Counted from the stretch's first letter, positions 1 through 8,328 are shown. The stretch: DNA of 64,000 nt from DASZWJ01 sp963813895 (GCA_963813895.1 CAWFAS010000002.1:62001-126000); one strand, 5' to 3'. Made by a program: numbers and translations. Notes: generated by a model not told the origin, from the sequence alone.

Positions 1-575
1 AAGAAATTTCGTTCCTGTTCGGCCCATTAAGTGGTGGCAATCATGCGAAAACGATTATTGAACAATTTGGTTATATTTGTGGCGAAGATGAGAAAGCCGC
101 TATCGCACAGTACATTAAAAACCATTATTCAGACCGTCGCAAAGGAATTACGGATCAAGAATTATTACAAGGTTATCTGTTCTATCGACAGCCAATCAAG
201 GTCACGCGTTTTGACTATGCTAAAACTGGAGATTGCAGCATGTTATCAATAATAGGTGATTTCTTCTCGCAAACGGAATCTTTCACCATAAGCTATCAAG
301 GTCATGAATCACCCTTAGCTGCATTACATAAAGCTATTGACCAATATTTTCCCGGCATCAGCATTGAAACCTATAATAGCCACTCTGCCAGCCAGAGCAT
401 CAAGGCACTTAGCCAAAGCAAAATAGTCATAAAGACAAAGGATGAAGAGTTGTTCACAGGTATTGGCGAAGATAATGATATTGAGATTTCAGCCCTGAAA
501 GCACTCACTAATGCTATCAACCAGGCATATATACATGAATTTTATCGAATTAAGCAGCAGGAGATTACCGCATGA
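1..575 (+). CDS. leuA: 2-isopropylmalate synthase, C-terminal part (partial)
   Basis: This is the 3' part of a coding frame that is open from the left edge of the window (first full codon at position 3) and ends at the TGA at 573-575. It encodes the region after the TIM-barrel, including the C-terminal LeuA dimer/allosteric domain, which in this family binds leucine for feedback inhibition. The residue pattern is divergent, but position is decisive: its stop overlaps the leuC start in an ATGA arrangement, and leuD and leuB follow. The enzyme condenses acetyl-CoA with 2-oxoisovalerate. A related homocitrate- or citramalate-type synthase cannot be excluded because the catalytic domain is outside the window. 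An ATG at 240 is internal and should not be taken as the start. Confidence 0.75.
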   Translation, partial: EISFLFGPLSGGNHAKTIIEQFGYICGEDEKAAIAQYIKNHYSDRRKGITDQELLQGYLFYRQPIKVTRFDYAKTGDCSMLSIIGDFFSQTESFTISYQGHESPLAALHKAIDQYFPGISIETYNSHSASQSIKALSQSKIVIKTKDEELFTGIGEDNDIEISALKALTNAINQAYIHEFYRIKQQEITA

Positions 576-1972
576 AACCCAGAAATATTATTGAAAAAAT
601 TTGGGATGCCCATACAGTTTCAGAGACGCCTGGGCACCCTACAATATTTGCTATCGATTTTACATTATTGCACGAGGTAACTTCAGCGCAAGCTTTTAAT
701 ACCCTGCGTGAACGAATGCTGCCTGTGTATCATCCGCAAAGCTGCTTAGCGACTATTGACCATAGTATTCCCACCAGAAAAAACCGTCATGAAATTTATG
801 ATGCGGCTGCTAAAAAGCAAGTTGAATTACTGCGTGAAAATGCTAAAGAATACCAGATTCCATTTTTCGATTTTGACAGCAAACGGCAAGGAATTGTGCA
901 CGTGGTAGGACCGGAACTGGGTGCAACCCAGCCCGGCATGACTATCGTATGTGGCGACTCCCATACCTCAACCCATGGTGCTTTTGGTGCTTTGGCCTTC
1001 GGTATTGGTACTTCTGAATTGAGCCATGTCCTGGCTTGTGGGTGCTTATTGTTGTCAAGACCCAAGGTGATGAGAGTTAACTTTAAGGGGCACTTTCAAA
1101 AGGGTGTATTTGCTAAAGATGCTATTATGAAACTCATCGCCGAAATAGGGATTGGGGGCGCTAATGGGCACGTGATCGAATATACAGGTGAAGCTATTTC
1201 CGCCATGAGTATGGAACAGCGTATGACTATCTGTAATATGAGCATTGAATGTGGGGCTCGCGCTGGCCTAATCGCCCCTGATGCTACCACTTACCACTAT
1301 TTACAAGGCCGCCCCTATGCTCCACAGGGAGAAGCCTGGAAACGCGCAGTCTCCCACTGGGAAACCTTGCCCAGTGATGCAAACTGTCATTATGATAAAG
1401 ACGTGACGATTGATATCGGTAATTTGCAGCCTATGGTCAGTTGGGGTACCAATCCAGCTCAGGCAGTGCAAATAAATGAAGTCATTCCAGAATTGTCCAG
1501 CTTACCTGCTACAGAACAAGTTATGGCGCAGCAGGCTTTACAATATGTTCAGTTACAGGCAGGCCAGCCTATCGCCGAAACGCCAGTGGAATGGGCATTT
1601 ATAGGGTCTTGCACCAATGGACGCATTGAAGATCTGCGCATCGCAGCAAAGATCCTTGATGGCAATAAAGTGCATCCTAATGTCACCATGTATATTGTCC
1701 CTGGATCCGAAGCCGTCATGATTCAGGCTGTGGCTGAAGGCCTGGACAAGATTTTCAAGGAAGCGGGGGCAGATTTTCGTATGCCAGGTTGTTCTATGTG
1801 CTTGGGCATGAATGACGATAAAGTGCCTGCTGGTAAACGTTGTATTAGCTCTACCAACCGCAATTTCGTAGGACGACAAGGCACGGGCAGCTTTACCCAT
1901 TTAGCCTCGCCTGCAACAGTAGCGGCAAGCGCTATCGCTGGCAAAATTGTTTCACCGCAATCTTATTTTTGA
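572..1972 (+). CDS. leuC: 3-isopropylmalate dehydratase large subunit
   Basis: LeuC is the large, iron-sulfur subunit of isopropylmalate isomerase, which interconverts 2- and 3-isopropylmalate in leucine synthesis. The 466 residues match the usual bacterial length. The three cysteines expected to hold the 4Fe-4S cluster are visible: Cys347 in SCTNGR, and Cys407 and Cys410 in GCSMC. The N-terminal aconitase motifs VCGDSHTSTHGAFG and FGIGTSE are intact. The start overlaps the leuA stop by four bases (ATGA), and leuD follows directly, so translation is probably coupled and the two subunits are made together. Confidence 0.97.
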   Translation: MKPRNIIEKIWDAHTVSETPGHPTIFAIDFTLLHEVTSAQAFNTLRERMLPVYHPQSCLATIDHSIPTRKNRHEIYDAAAKKQVELLRENAKEYQIPFFDFDSKRQGIVHVVGPELGATQPGMTIVCGDSHTSTHGAFGALAFGIGTSELSHVLACGCLLLSRPKVMRVNFKGHFQKGVFAKDAIMKLIAEIGIGGANGHVIEYTGEAISAMSMEQRMTICNMSIECGARAGLIAPDATTYHYLQGRPYAPQGEAWKRAVSHWETLPSDANCHYDKDVTIDIGNLQPMVSWGTNPAQAVQINEVIPELSSLPATEQVMAQQALQYVQLQAGQPIAETPVEWAFIGSCTNGRIEDLRIAAKILDGNKVHPNVTMYIVPGSEAVMIQAVAEGLDKIFKEAGADFRMPGCSMCLGMNDDKVPAGKRCISSTNRNFVGRQGTGSFTHLASPATVAASAIAGKIVSPQSYF

Positions 1973-1980
1973 GGCAAGTT

Positions 1981-2559
1981 ATGCACAAAATTACTAACAT
2001 ATCAGGCAAAGCCATTCCTTTGGCTATGGATAATGTAGACACAGACTTAATTATTCCAGCACAATACCTGACAGCTGTTACTCGAGAAGGGTATGGTAAA
2101 AATCTATTCATACGCTTACGCCAATCTAACCCTGATTTTGTATTTAACCAGTCGCGCTTCGATGGCGCCAATATCCTGATCTCCCAGGAAAACTTTGGCT
2201 GTGGTTCCTCCAGAGAACATGCTGTCTGGGCGTTGCGCGAAGCTGGCATCCAAGCAATTGTCGCCCATTCTTTTGCAGATATTTTTCGTGGCAATAGTGC
2301 CAAAAATGGTTTGATCTTAATTGCACTGCCAAAAGCGGCCATCACGGATATGATTAATCATGCAGCGAATGCCAATTACCAGTTGCAAATTGATATTGAA
2401 CAGCAGACTGTTACCACCAACCATAATGAAAAATTTACTTTTGATATGGATCCGTTCAGCAAATATTGTTTTATCAATGGGCTGGATGATCTGGATTATT
2501 TATTGAACAACAAGCAAAAAATTGATGAATATTTTAAGAAGCGCGAGACTGAATGTTAA
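1981..2559 (+). CDS. leuD: 3-isopropylmalate dehydratase small subunit
   Basis: LeuD is the small, swivel-domain subunit that completes isopropylmalate isomerase with LeuC. The conserved substrate-binding segment FGCGSSREHAVWAL is present, as is the N-terminal block with DNVDTDLIIPAQYL. I place the start at the ATG at 1981 (192 residues) because GAGG at 1971-1974 sits at proper ribosome-binding distance and overlaps the leuC stop. A TTG at 1969 would lengthen the protein by four residues and has no comparable binding site. A large palindromic element separates this gene from leuB. Confidence 0.96.
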   Translation: MHKITNISGKAIPLAMDNVDTDLIIPAQYLTAVTREGYGKNLFIRLRQSNPDFVFNQSRFDGANILISQENFGCGSSREHAVWALREAGIQAIVAHSFADIFRGNSAKNGLILIALPKAAITDMINHAANANYQLQIDIEQQTVTTNHNEKFTFDMDPFSKYCFINGLDDLDYLLNNKQKIDEYFKKRETEC

Positions 2560-2589
2560 AAACTTAGATCTTGACATTCAGATAAAAAT

Positions 2590-2749
2590 GCCATTAGAGA
2601 CTGCCCCCATCCTAACCTTCCCCCGCAAGCGGGGGAAGGGATTTACTCGAGCTAATATAGGATTGGCTGCATAGCTTAACTTATCCCACCCAACCAGTCC
2701 CTTCCCCCGCTTGCGGGGGAAGGTTAGGATGGGGGCAGCCTCTAGTGGC
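2590..2749. repeat. Palindromic element with 41-bp perfect inverted arms
   Basis: Arms at 2601-2641 and 2698-2738 are perfect reverse complements, and weaker pairing (12 of 14) extends outwards to about 2590 and 2749. Each arm is itself a hairpin built around a run of C's, CAAG or CTTG, and a run of G's. The 56-bp spacer between the arms is unpaired. No coding capacity is seen. It lies between leuD and leuB, so a transcript crossing it could form a very stable structure that attenuates or stabilises the upstream part of the message. The shape suggests a non-autonomous mobile repeat rather than a classical terminator, because no T-tract follows. Confidence 0.85.
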
Positions 2750-2854
2750 AATAATTCTGTAATCCCCCCATTAATAAATATTTTGTGTTGATCCTTCAAC
2801 CCCCATAGGGTAAAAGAAATCCATCTATTCAATATTCAAAAACAGGAACGTTCC

Positions 2855-3934
2855 ATGAATAAAAACATCGCAATTCTAGCCGGTGATGGCATAGGCCAAG
2901 ACGTTATGCCGCAAGCGATTCGGGTATTAAATGCACTTGCCGCTAAATTCAATCACACTTTTAGTTTCAAAGAAGGATATATTGGCGGCGCAGCTTATGA
3001 TAAATATGGCACTCATTTTCCTGAAGAAACAGGGCAGCTGTGCGAACAATCCGATGCAATACTTTTTGGCTCCGTCGGCGGACCTCTCAAAGAAGCACAC
3101 TTGCCTAAATGGCAAAACTGTGAAAAAAATTCCTTACTCGCCTTACGTAAAACATTAAACCTCAATGCTAACCTGCGCCCAGCGCGGATTTATCCAGCCC
3201 TGCAGGAACTTTCTCCTCTTAAAGCATCGGTGATCGCAAATGGAGTAGATATTTTAATAGTGCGTGAATTAATCGGTGATATTTACTTTGGTGAACATAA
3301 ACGATTTACCCATAATGACGTCCGCCATGCCTCAGATATCGCCGAATATGATGAATTACAAATTGCTTCAGTTGCAGAACGCAGTTTTCAATTAGCACGC
3401 AAAAGAAAGCAAAAAATTACTTCAGTAGACAAAGCTAATGTATTAGACACTTCTAAACTATGGCGCGAGGTAGTTTCTGAAGTAGCAAAAAAACATCCTG
3501 ATATCAGCTGCGAACATATGCTAGTAGACAATTGCGCCATGCAATTATTGATCAACCCAGGGCAATTCGATGTCATTTTGACGGCTAACCTATTTGGCGA
3601 CATTCTGTCTGACGAAGCTGCCGCATTACCCGGCAGTCTAGGTCTGATTCCCTCAGCCAGCCTTAGCGAATTGGGATTTGGATTATATGAACCCTCCGGC
3701 GGGTCAGCACCCGATATCGCCGGTCAGAATATAGCTAATCCTATTGCGCAGATTTTATCAGTAGCATTAATGTTACGTTATTCGTTTAATTTATATCTAG
3801 AAGCCGAAGCTATTGAAACTGCTATACAAAATACTCTAAACGCTGGTTTTCGCACTCGCGATCTCACCCTGCAGGATAAGGCATCATGGGTAGGCACGCG
3901 GGAAATGACAGATGCAATTATTAAGCACTTATAG
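2855..3934 (+). CDS. leuB: 3-isopropylmalate dehydrogenase
   Basis: LeuB oxidatively decarboxylates 3-isopropylmalate to 2-oxoisocaproate with NAD+, the last dedicated step before transamination to leucine. At 359 residues it has the normal family length. Visible signatures include the N-terminal AGDGIGQDVMPQA, GSVGGPLKEAH, the substrate-binding RELIGDIYFGEH, and the metal and cofactor block NLFGDILSDEAAALPGSLGLIPSAS. An AGGA ribosome-binding site lies 8 bases before the ATG. It is the fourth gene of the leucine cluster but is set apart by about 295 bp containing a palindromic element, so it may have its own promoter. Confidence 0.97.
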   Translation: MNKNIAILAGDGIGQDVMPQAIRVLNALAAKFNHTFSFKEGYIGGAAYDKYGTHFPEETGQLCEQSDAILFGSVGGPLKEAHLPKWQNCEKNSLLALRKTLNLNANLRPARIYPALQELSPLKASVIANGVDILIVRELIGDIYFGEHKRFTHNDVRHASDIAEYDELQIASVAERSFQLARKRKQKITSVDKANVLDTSKLWREVVSEVAKKHPDISCEHMLVDNCAMQLLINPGQFDVILTANLFGDILSDEAAALPGSLGLIPSASLSELGFGLYEPSGGSAPDIAGQNIANPIAQILSVALMLRYSFNLYLEAEAIETAIQNTLNAGFRTRDLTLQDKASWVGTREMTDAIIKHL

Positions 3935-4027
3935 ACAACTATATTGGGAGCCGGAGCTGAGCCTGACGCCAGCTCCCATATGTTACAGTAACCTCCTCCT
4001 GTCAGTATCATAACTATCCCCCGCATT

Positions 4028-4180
4028 AGCCGATCGCTGTGGGTGGTATTGATAAAGTAAGCAGCGTTGATCTGGGGGTCCCCCGACAAAACACCAAATG
4101 AACGACTTGGTTTGCGCTCGTCTGCTGGGCTCATTGAGTACTTGTAGCGTCGTTTCATCGGCAAATGCAACATCATAAAG
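4028..4180 (-). pseudogene. IS66-family transposase remnant
   Basis: A minus-strand frame retains about 50 residues of IS66 TnpC: ADETTLQVLNEPSRRAQTKS, then a GGPPDQ and YQYHPQRS stretch. This is the conserved block around the ADET motif of IS66 transposases. Sequence on both sides has lost recognisable similarity, and a full transposase is about 500 residues, so this is a small decayed fragment. No intact terminal inverted repeats or accessory tnpA/tnpB genes are visible. It marks the start of a gene-poor, degraded stretch after leuB. Confidence 0.75.
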
Positions 4181-4341
4181 AACCATGAATGACTGCATGG
4201 ATAATAAATCTGTGTATATTTTGTTTGAATGGGTTAGCAAAATGTTATTCGCCGGGAATTGCTGTTGCTGACGCGCGCGGCTCGGATTTTTTCTGCCAAA
4301 GCAGTATAATTTTAAAAAATTGACAGCTAGTTAAACCACAG

Positions 4342-4365
4342 CTGCCCCCGCTTTTGTGGGGGAAG
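4342..4365. repeat. Partial copy of the C/G-run hairpin repeat
   Basis: A short hairpin with a five-C run, a loop containing TTTTG and a five-G run followed by GAAGG resembles one half-arm of the 2590-2749 element. It appears to be a degraded copy. It lies about 115 bp beyond the 3' end of the Sel1 gene. Confidence 0.4.
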
Positions 4366-4480
4366 GTGTCACTATCGGCTCCCTAGTTACGATGCTGAAT
4401 AGTCACAAAAATTATAGAGATCCCTTCATTTCTGATATATCTAGGCCGCAGCCTCCAGCATGGCTTTTCCTCCAACACAA

Positions 4481-5476
4481 TTATCCAAAGATACCTTTAA
4501 GATCTATCGAGTTCTTATCGGAATTATTGGATACACTGGTGTCAACCGATGATGAACTCGTAGATGAAACCGAATTATTACTATTAAATGGAGTTGATAG
4601 GGTAGGCAAATTTGAGGAGCTGGCGCAGAAGTTGAAGTTAAAATGGCTGGAAGACAGTTGGTTTTGGTTTTTATTATCTTCTACACTGCTTTTATTCAAT
4701 TCATGCAATATTTTTATTGCTTCCTTGTCACCCTGATCCGCAGCTAGTTTAAATAATCGTATTGCTTCTTTTTTATTTGCTTCGACTGTATTTTTTTCGA
4801 CGCCTTTACCTTCGTAATAATATCTGCCTAAAGTGTATTGAGCCGCCGCATGGCCACTATTAGCAGCATAAGTCAAATAAAACACTGCCGTTCGGTCATC
4901 CTTGTTAAGCCCATCTAAATAAAAAGGTACTCCAGAAAGACGCTGCAGCTCATACGTTACTTCCTTGCGACCCTTATCAATCCCACTTTTATCATAATAA
5001 TAGGTGCCTAAAGCATAATTAGCCTCCGCTAAACACTTTTCAGATGCTGCTCTGTACAGGCGAAGTGCATCATGACCACTTTTTTCAACAAATAAACCTT
5101 CCGCATAACAAAACGCCAAATCACATTGTGCGTATACATTGCCGCTATTAGCCTCTCGGATTAGCGTCAGTATTGTATTTTCATTGATGTCAGAAAAAGA
5201 GTTAATAGACAAAGGAGTGTGGCTATTAATCGGCAGCGAATTGATGTTTTTTTGGTCAGGAACATGAGGAATTGATAAAGAAGCTAATAATCCATTTGAT
5301 GATGAACTTATGCTTGAGGATGAGCTTTTCAATTTTTTTTCTAATTTCCTGGTTTCTTGACTTGAGGCGACTGAATTAGTTACTGAGTCTTTTTTATTAC
5401 TATTAGTAATTTTTTTAATCTTTTTAGCTATTTTCTTCCTTTTTTTATTAGTATTTTCAGTATTTTGAACTTGCAT
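4481..5476 (-). CDS. Sel1-repeat protein with Lys- and Ser-rich N-terminus
   Basis: A 331-residue protein without a signal peptide. Residues about 10-30 are lysine-rich (KKRKKIAKKIKK), residues 47-62 are a serine run, and about 100-260 contain Sel1/TPR-like repeats. The repeat signatures include AQCDLAFCYAEG, EANYALGTYYY, AAQYTLGRYYYEGKGV and AIRLFKLAADQGD. The C-terminal 70 residues are again rich in Ser and Asn. Sel1 proteins act as protein-protein scaffolds, and several in Legionella and Coxiella are secreted virulence factors. The basic N-terminus resembles a eukaryotic nuclear-localisation signal, but that reading is speculative. An AGAGG site precedes the ATG. It is followed upstream by three further small unknown genes on the same strand. 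Confidence 0.85.
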   Translation of the reverse strand: MQVQNTENTNKKRKKIAKKIKKITNSNKKDSVTNSVASSQETRKLEKKLKSSSSSISSSSNGLLASLSIPHVPDQKNINSLPINSHTPLSINSFSDINENTILTLIREANSGNVYAQCDLAFCYAEGLFVEKSGHDALRLYRAASEKCLAEANYALGTYYYDKSGIDKGRKEVTYELQRLSGVPFYLDGLNKDDRTAVFYLTYAANSGHAAAQYTLGRYYYEGKGVEKNTVEANKKEAIRLFKLAADQGDKEAIKILHELNKSSVEDNKNQNQLSSSHFNFNFCASSSNLPTLSTPFNSNNSVSSTSSSSVDTSVSNNSDKNSIDLKGIFG

Positions 5477-5518
5477 AAAGGGCCTCTTAATACTGGATCT
5501 TGACCTCTTTTCTTTCTT

Positions 5519-6001
5519 TCAAATGGAACAGCCCTGGGATGGCTCTAGATTAACCTCAATAGTCATAAGTTCTTTAGGTAGTAGTTTTTCTGCAAAGTCG
5601 ATTAAGGTATCTAATTCCTTGCAATATTTTGAAGATTTTTCACGATATAATTCTAATATTTCGTCCCGCAGGCCATAACATCTTTTTCTCAGCCCACACA
5701 ATGTGGCATTAGTAGGTGTGCGTTCTGGGTCAGGTAAATAGGTTTCAATGATCTCAGAATAGCTTTCATTTATCTCCTGGTTGCTGCACAAAGGCTTCTT
5801 TGCCGCGTATTGAGATTGAAGAAAATTGCTAAGCTTAATAAATGTAAAACTTTTTTTATCTACGGCCACTTTCATTAGATCCCCTGGAGATCTTTCATCA
5901 ATTTCTGCAAATTTAATTTCACCAGGTTCTTTGGGTACTTGTTTAGTATCCTTTGTGTGAAACCCCTTAAATAAATTAGTTTTGAACCATTGAGATGACA
6001 T
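5519..6001 (-). CDS. Hypothetical protein (160 aa)
   Basis: Not recognised. The 160-residue product is charged, has no signal peptide or membrane segment, and looks largely helical in its second half (LRDEILELYREKSSKYCKEL). The ATG at 5999-6001 follows a GGCGG sequence. It lies 42 bp upstream of the Sel1 gene on the same strand and may be co-transcribed with it. The neighbourhood suggests a lineage-specific, possibly secreted protein, but nothing in the sequence proves this. Confidence 0.55.
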   Translation of the reverse strand: MSSQWFKTNLFKGFHTKDTKQVPKEPGEIKFAEIDERSPGDLMKVAVDKKSFTFIKLSNFLQSQYAAKKPLCSNQEINESYSEIIETYLPDPERTPTNATLCGLRKRCYGLRDEILELYREKSSKYCKELDTLIDFAEKLLPKELMTIEVNLEPSQGCSI

Positions 6002-6225
6002 AATACCGCCTGTTTTGTTCTTTAAAAAAAATTTAGTGTACTTTTTATTTTATATTTGTGCAAATTTCTAATCAAAATGATCACCAAGCTAGACTGCTCC
6101 AACACCTAAATCTCAAACGCTTCAAGTATATAGTGCTTAATCTATTTTTTAGACAGACGAATCATTATCTATATCTTTGTTATTTCCAATGTTTAACAAT
6201 CACAACCTCATGTTTTTCTTTGCAT

Positions 6226-6609
6226 TCATTTTCTTTGACTACTATTTACTTGTTTCCCGCCGCTTTCCACCTCATCATTATTTTCTGCAGTCAAAGGTTC
6301 AATGCTGTGATTATTCTTATTATCAAAAGTTTTATTTTCTGAACCTGAGGGTGATCTATGCAACCTCAAGGCCTCGCCTAATAAAATTTCACTCGACGAT
6401 GTATTAGATCCAGATTTAGCTACCTGTATTGAAGTCCCTGAAATCTTAGGATGCTCAATTTGCGGGCAGATATCGTTTAACGATTTCAAATAATGGCATA
6501 TCTTAAGCATACGCTCAGTTTTATCTTTTTTGTTTAAGTCTCTTAGATTACCAACATAAGAGCCTAAACGTTGCAATTGCTTTTCAATCTTGAGCTTGTC
6601 AATTGTCAA
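6226..6609 (-). CDS. Hypothetical protein, start uncertain
   Basis: Not recognised. The frame codes for up to 127 residues. The first half is helical and lysine-rich; the second half is hydrophilic and low in complexity (SGSNTSSSE, ENKTFDNKNNHS). The only initiator giving full length is a TTG at 6607-6609 without a convincing ribosome-binding site; the next in-frame ATG is 34 codons further on. The frame is open upstream of the TTG and overlaps the end of the neighbouring small gene, so the two could be one gene split by a frameshift. Low confidence that it is expressed as drawn. Confidence 0.4.
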   Translation of the reverse strand: MTIDKLKIEKQLQRLGSYVGNLRDLNKKDKTERMLKICHYLKSLNDICPQIEHPKISGTSIQVAKSGSNTSSSEILLGEALRLHRSPSGSENKTFDNKNNHSIEPLTAENNDEVESGGKQVNSSQRK

Positions 6610-6632
6610 CTCTACGCCATAAAAATAGTCAT

Positions 6633-6878
6633 TTAAACATGCATTACTCGGCCAAGTTGAGCATCTATTGTTTTAAAGATTTGTTTAGAGTGGAGAGGAG
6701 CGTTGGCTTGGGTTTTATGGACACCAACATTTCTGATCAAGGTGTAGCTAGAGCCAATGCTGGAATTATTGGAACTACTAGATCTGCTGGATTCGCTACC
6801 GCTAGAATTATTAAAACCTGTTGACCCAACGGTTTCAATTGTGGCTACATTAACAATTTTCTTTTTTTTGTCTTCCAT
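6633..6878 (-). CDS. Small Ser/Asn-rich hypothetical protein
   Basis: Not recognised. An 81-residue frame begins MEDKKKKIVNV and carries a Ser/Asn/Gly-rich tract (GSESSRSSSSNNSSIGSS), the same compositional style as the Sel1 protein downstream. It has no signal peptide or membrane segment. It ends 23 bp before the next minus-strand frame, which continues in another phase. It may be the intact 5' part of a gene whose 3' part is the 6226-6609 frame. Confidence 0.4.
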   Translation of the reverse strand: MEDKKKKIVNVATIETVGSTGFNNSSGSESSRSSSSNNSSIGSSYTLIRNVGVHKTQANAPLHSKQIFKTIDAQLGRVMHV

Positions 6879-6920
6879 ATTTTATCCTCGCGCTCATTTT
6901 TTTATCATTAATTGGAATTT

Positions 6921-6961
6921 AGGGCTTGTGCAAAAATAACTTTTATTTTTGCACAAGCCCT
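6921..6961. repeat. Perfect 19-bp stem hairpin
   Basis: Arms 6921-6939 and 6943-6961 are perfect reverse complements around a 3-nt loop. The A/T-rich inner half and GC-rich base resemble a factor-independent terminator read from either strand, but it lies upstream of the start of the 6633-6878 gene rather than at a gene end. Its outer sequence resembles half-sites near 36366 and 60449, which suggests fused ends of a small mobile repeat. Confidence 0.7.
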
Positions 6962-7010
6962 AAGATCAATTTCTACGTTTTCTTTTTTCTATCTTTCAAT
7001 AATCTCGTTA

Positions 7011-7341
7011 ATATAGCCGTTCCACTTAGGATTTCGGTGTTAGAGCAGTCCATCTTGCACTAATCTTCGTCCGATCTTCAATCGTAAAAACTCGAAATAA
7101 GAATAACCGACATAGTCGTCCCGGCAGGAAGCCGGGATCCAGGGCGCAGGAAGCGAAACTTTCACATCCTATGAACTGGATCCCGGCTTCCTGCCGGGAC
7201 GACAAGTCGACTATTCCTGTCCCGCGGGATTCAGTTAAGGTATTGGCTTTCTAACATCACGTTTTTACTCAATCAGATCGAACAAATCTCAGCACAAGCT
7301 GGACTACTCTAACACCGAAATCCTAAGTGGAACGGGTATAT
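7011..7341. mobile_element. Nested inverted-repeat element (MITE-like)
   Basis: Outer arms 7011-7057 and 7295-7341 are 47-bp reverse complements with 3 mismatches, and weaker pairing continues inwards for about 35 more bases. Inside sits a second palindrome with perfect 28-bp arms at 7115-7142 and 7176-7203 (GTCGTCCCGGCAGGAAGCCG and onward). There is no coding capacity. The inner palindrome, including its spacer, is nearly identical in the opposite orientation to one at 56617-56707, which shows it is a dispersed family. The right edge coincides with the point where dapE homology stops, so the element probably inserted into or recombined at the 3' end of that gene. Confidence 0.8.
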
Positions 7342-8034
7342 CAGCTCATAAACCTGCGTCAACTGCAGCAAATCCTCTATCCGCACCCGTTCATTAATCT
7401 GATGGATGGAATCCATTGCCAGGTCCCAGTTCGATCACTTCAGAACCGCTGGGGGCGATGAAGCGGCCGTCAGAAGTGCCGCCAGCGGTTGAAAGTTGTG
7501 GTGTCACGCCGGTGATTTGTGTAATTGCGGCGCAGGTGGCTTCTAACAGTTTGCCCCTTCCGGTAAAAAAGGGTTCACCGGAAAGCTGCCAATTTAAATT
7601 ATAGCATAGTTGATGTTGATCCAAAATTTCTTGGACTTTTTGCTGTAATTCGGTAGGGGTCGAAGCGGGGGAAAAACGAAAATTGAATAAGGCGGTCAGA
7701 TTATTGGGGATAATATTGCCAACGCCGGTTCCGGCATTGAGGTTGGAAATTTGGAAGGACGATGGAGGAAAATTGTCGATGCCCCTATCCCACTGGGTGT
7801 CGCAAAGAGCTTTCAACCCGGCCAAGCTGCGGTGAGTGGGGTTATCCGCCAGATGGGGATAGGCAATATGCCCTTGTTTGCCATGAATTTTAAGCATGCC
7901 GCTTAGAGAACCGCGACGGCCAATTTTGATCGTGTCTCCGAATTGCCGTTCGCAGGAAAGCTCGCCGACGAGACACCAGGTGATTTTTTCCCAGGAATTC
8001 TCGGTGAATAAGCTTATGTCTCGAATGCTGCCGC
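7336..8034 (-). pseudogene. dapE: Succinyl-diaminopimelate desuccinylase remnant
   Basis: Minus-strand sequence encodes the middle and C-terminal parts of DapE: a CLVGE segment, GDTIKIGRRGSLSG, HGKQGHIAYPHLADNP, GNIIPNNLTALFNFRFS and GGTSDGRFIAPSG, then ELGPGN. At about 7414 one extra base breaks the frame. Removing it restores the family ending as DSIHQINERVRIEDLLQLTQ. The gene has no counterpart of the first 150 or so residues, which carry the first zinc ligands, and it ends in the inverted-repeat element. An ATG at 7895-7897 is internal. This copy cannot make active enzyme; because DapE feeds lysine and peptidoglycan synthesis, a working copy presumably exists elsewhere. Confidence 0.88.
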
Positions 8035-8328
8035 AGTTTTTTCGCCACCCTTCTCAAAATTTACCTCCAAAAAATGCACAGAGCACAAATTTTCACTTTT
8101 GCCTCAATAAACTCGGTTTTTAGCCCATTTTATTATTCGATTTTTGCGCATAAAAACTCCGAACTGCTCCTGGCAGACCTCCTCTTAGTTTGAAATTTAT
8201 TTTCTCGCCTCTTAATATCTTTATGGAGACCTGCCCAAAGGTAATAATAAATAACGAGTGGGCGTCAACACAAACTCTAACAATTTTTTCCCACGTCTCA
8301 AACACTATGATCTTGATATAAGATCGAC

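Noticed and set aside
3945..3978. Hairpin after leuB considered as a terminator
   Set aside because: Two competing 7-bp stems can form, but no T-tract follows, so a rho-independent terminator is not supported.
4356..4736. Plus-strand frame of 126 codons over the 3' end of the Sel1 gene
   Set aside because: It is antisense to a Sel1 protein with recognisable repeats and has no family signature or ribosome-binding site.
6058..6407. Overlapping plus-strand hydrophobic frames
   Set aside because: They arise from AT-rich sequence opposite the minus-strand hypothetical genes; no start signal supports them.
8120..8305. 61-codon minus-strand frame
   Set aside because: No recognisable domain, no start context, and it lies among repeat fragments.
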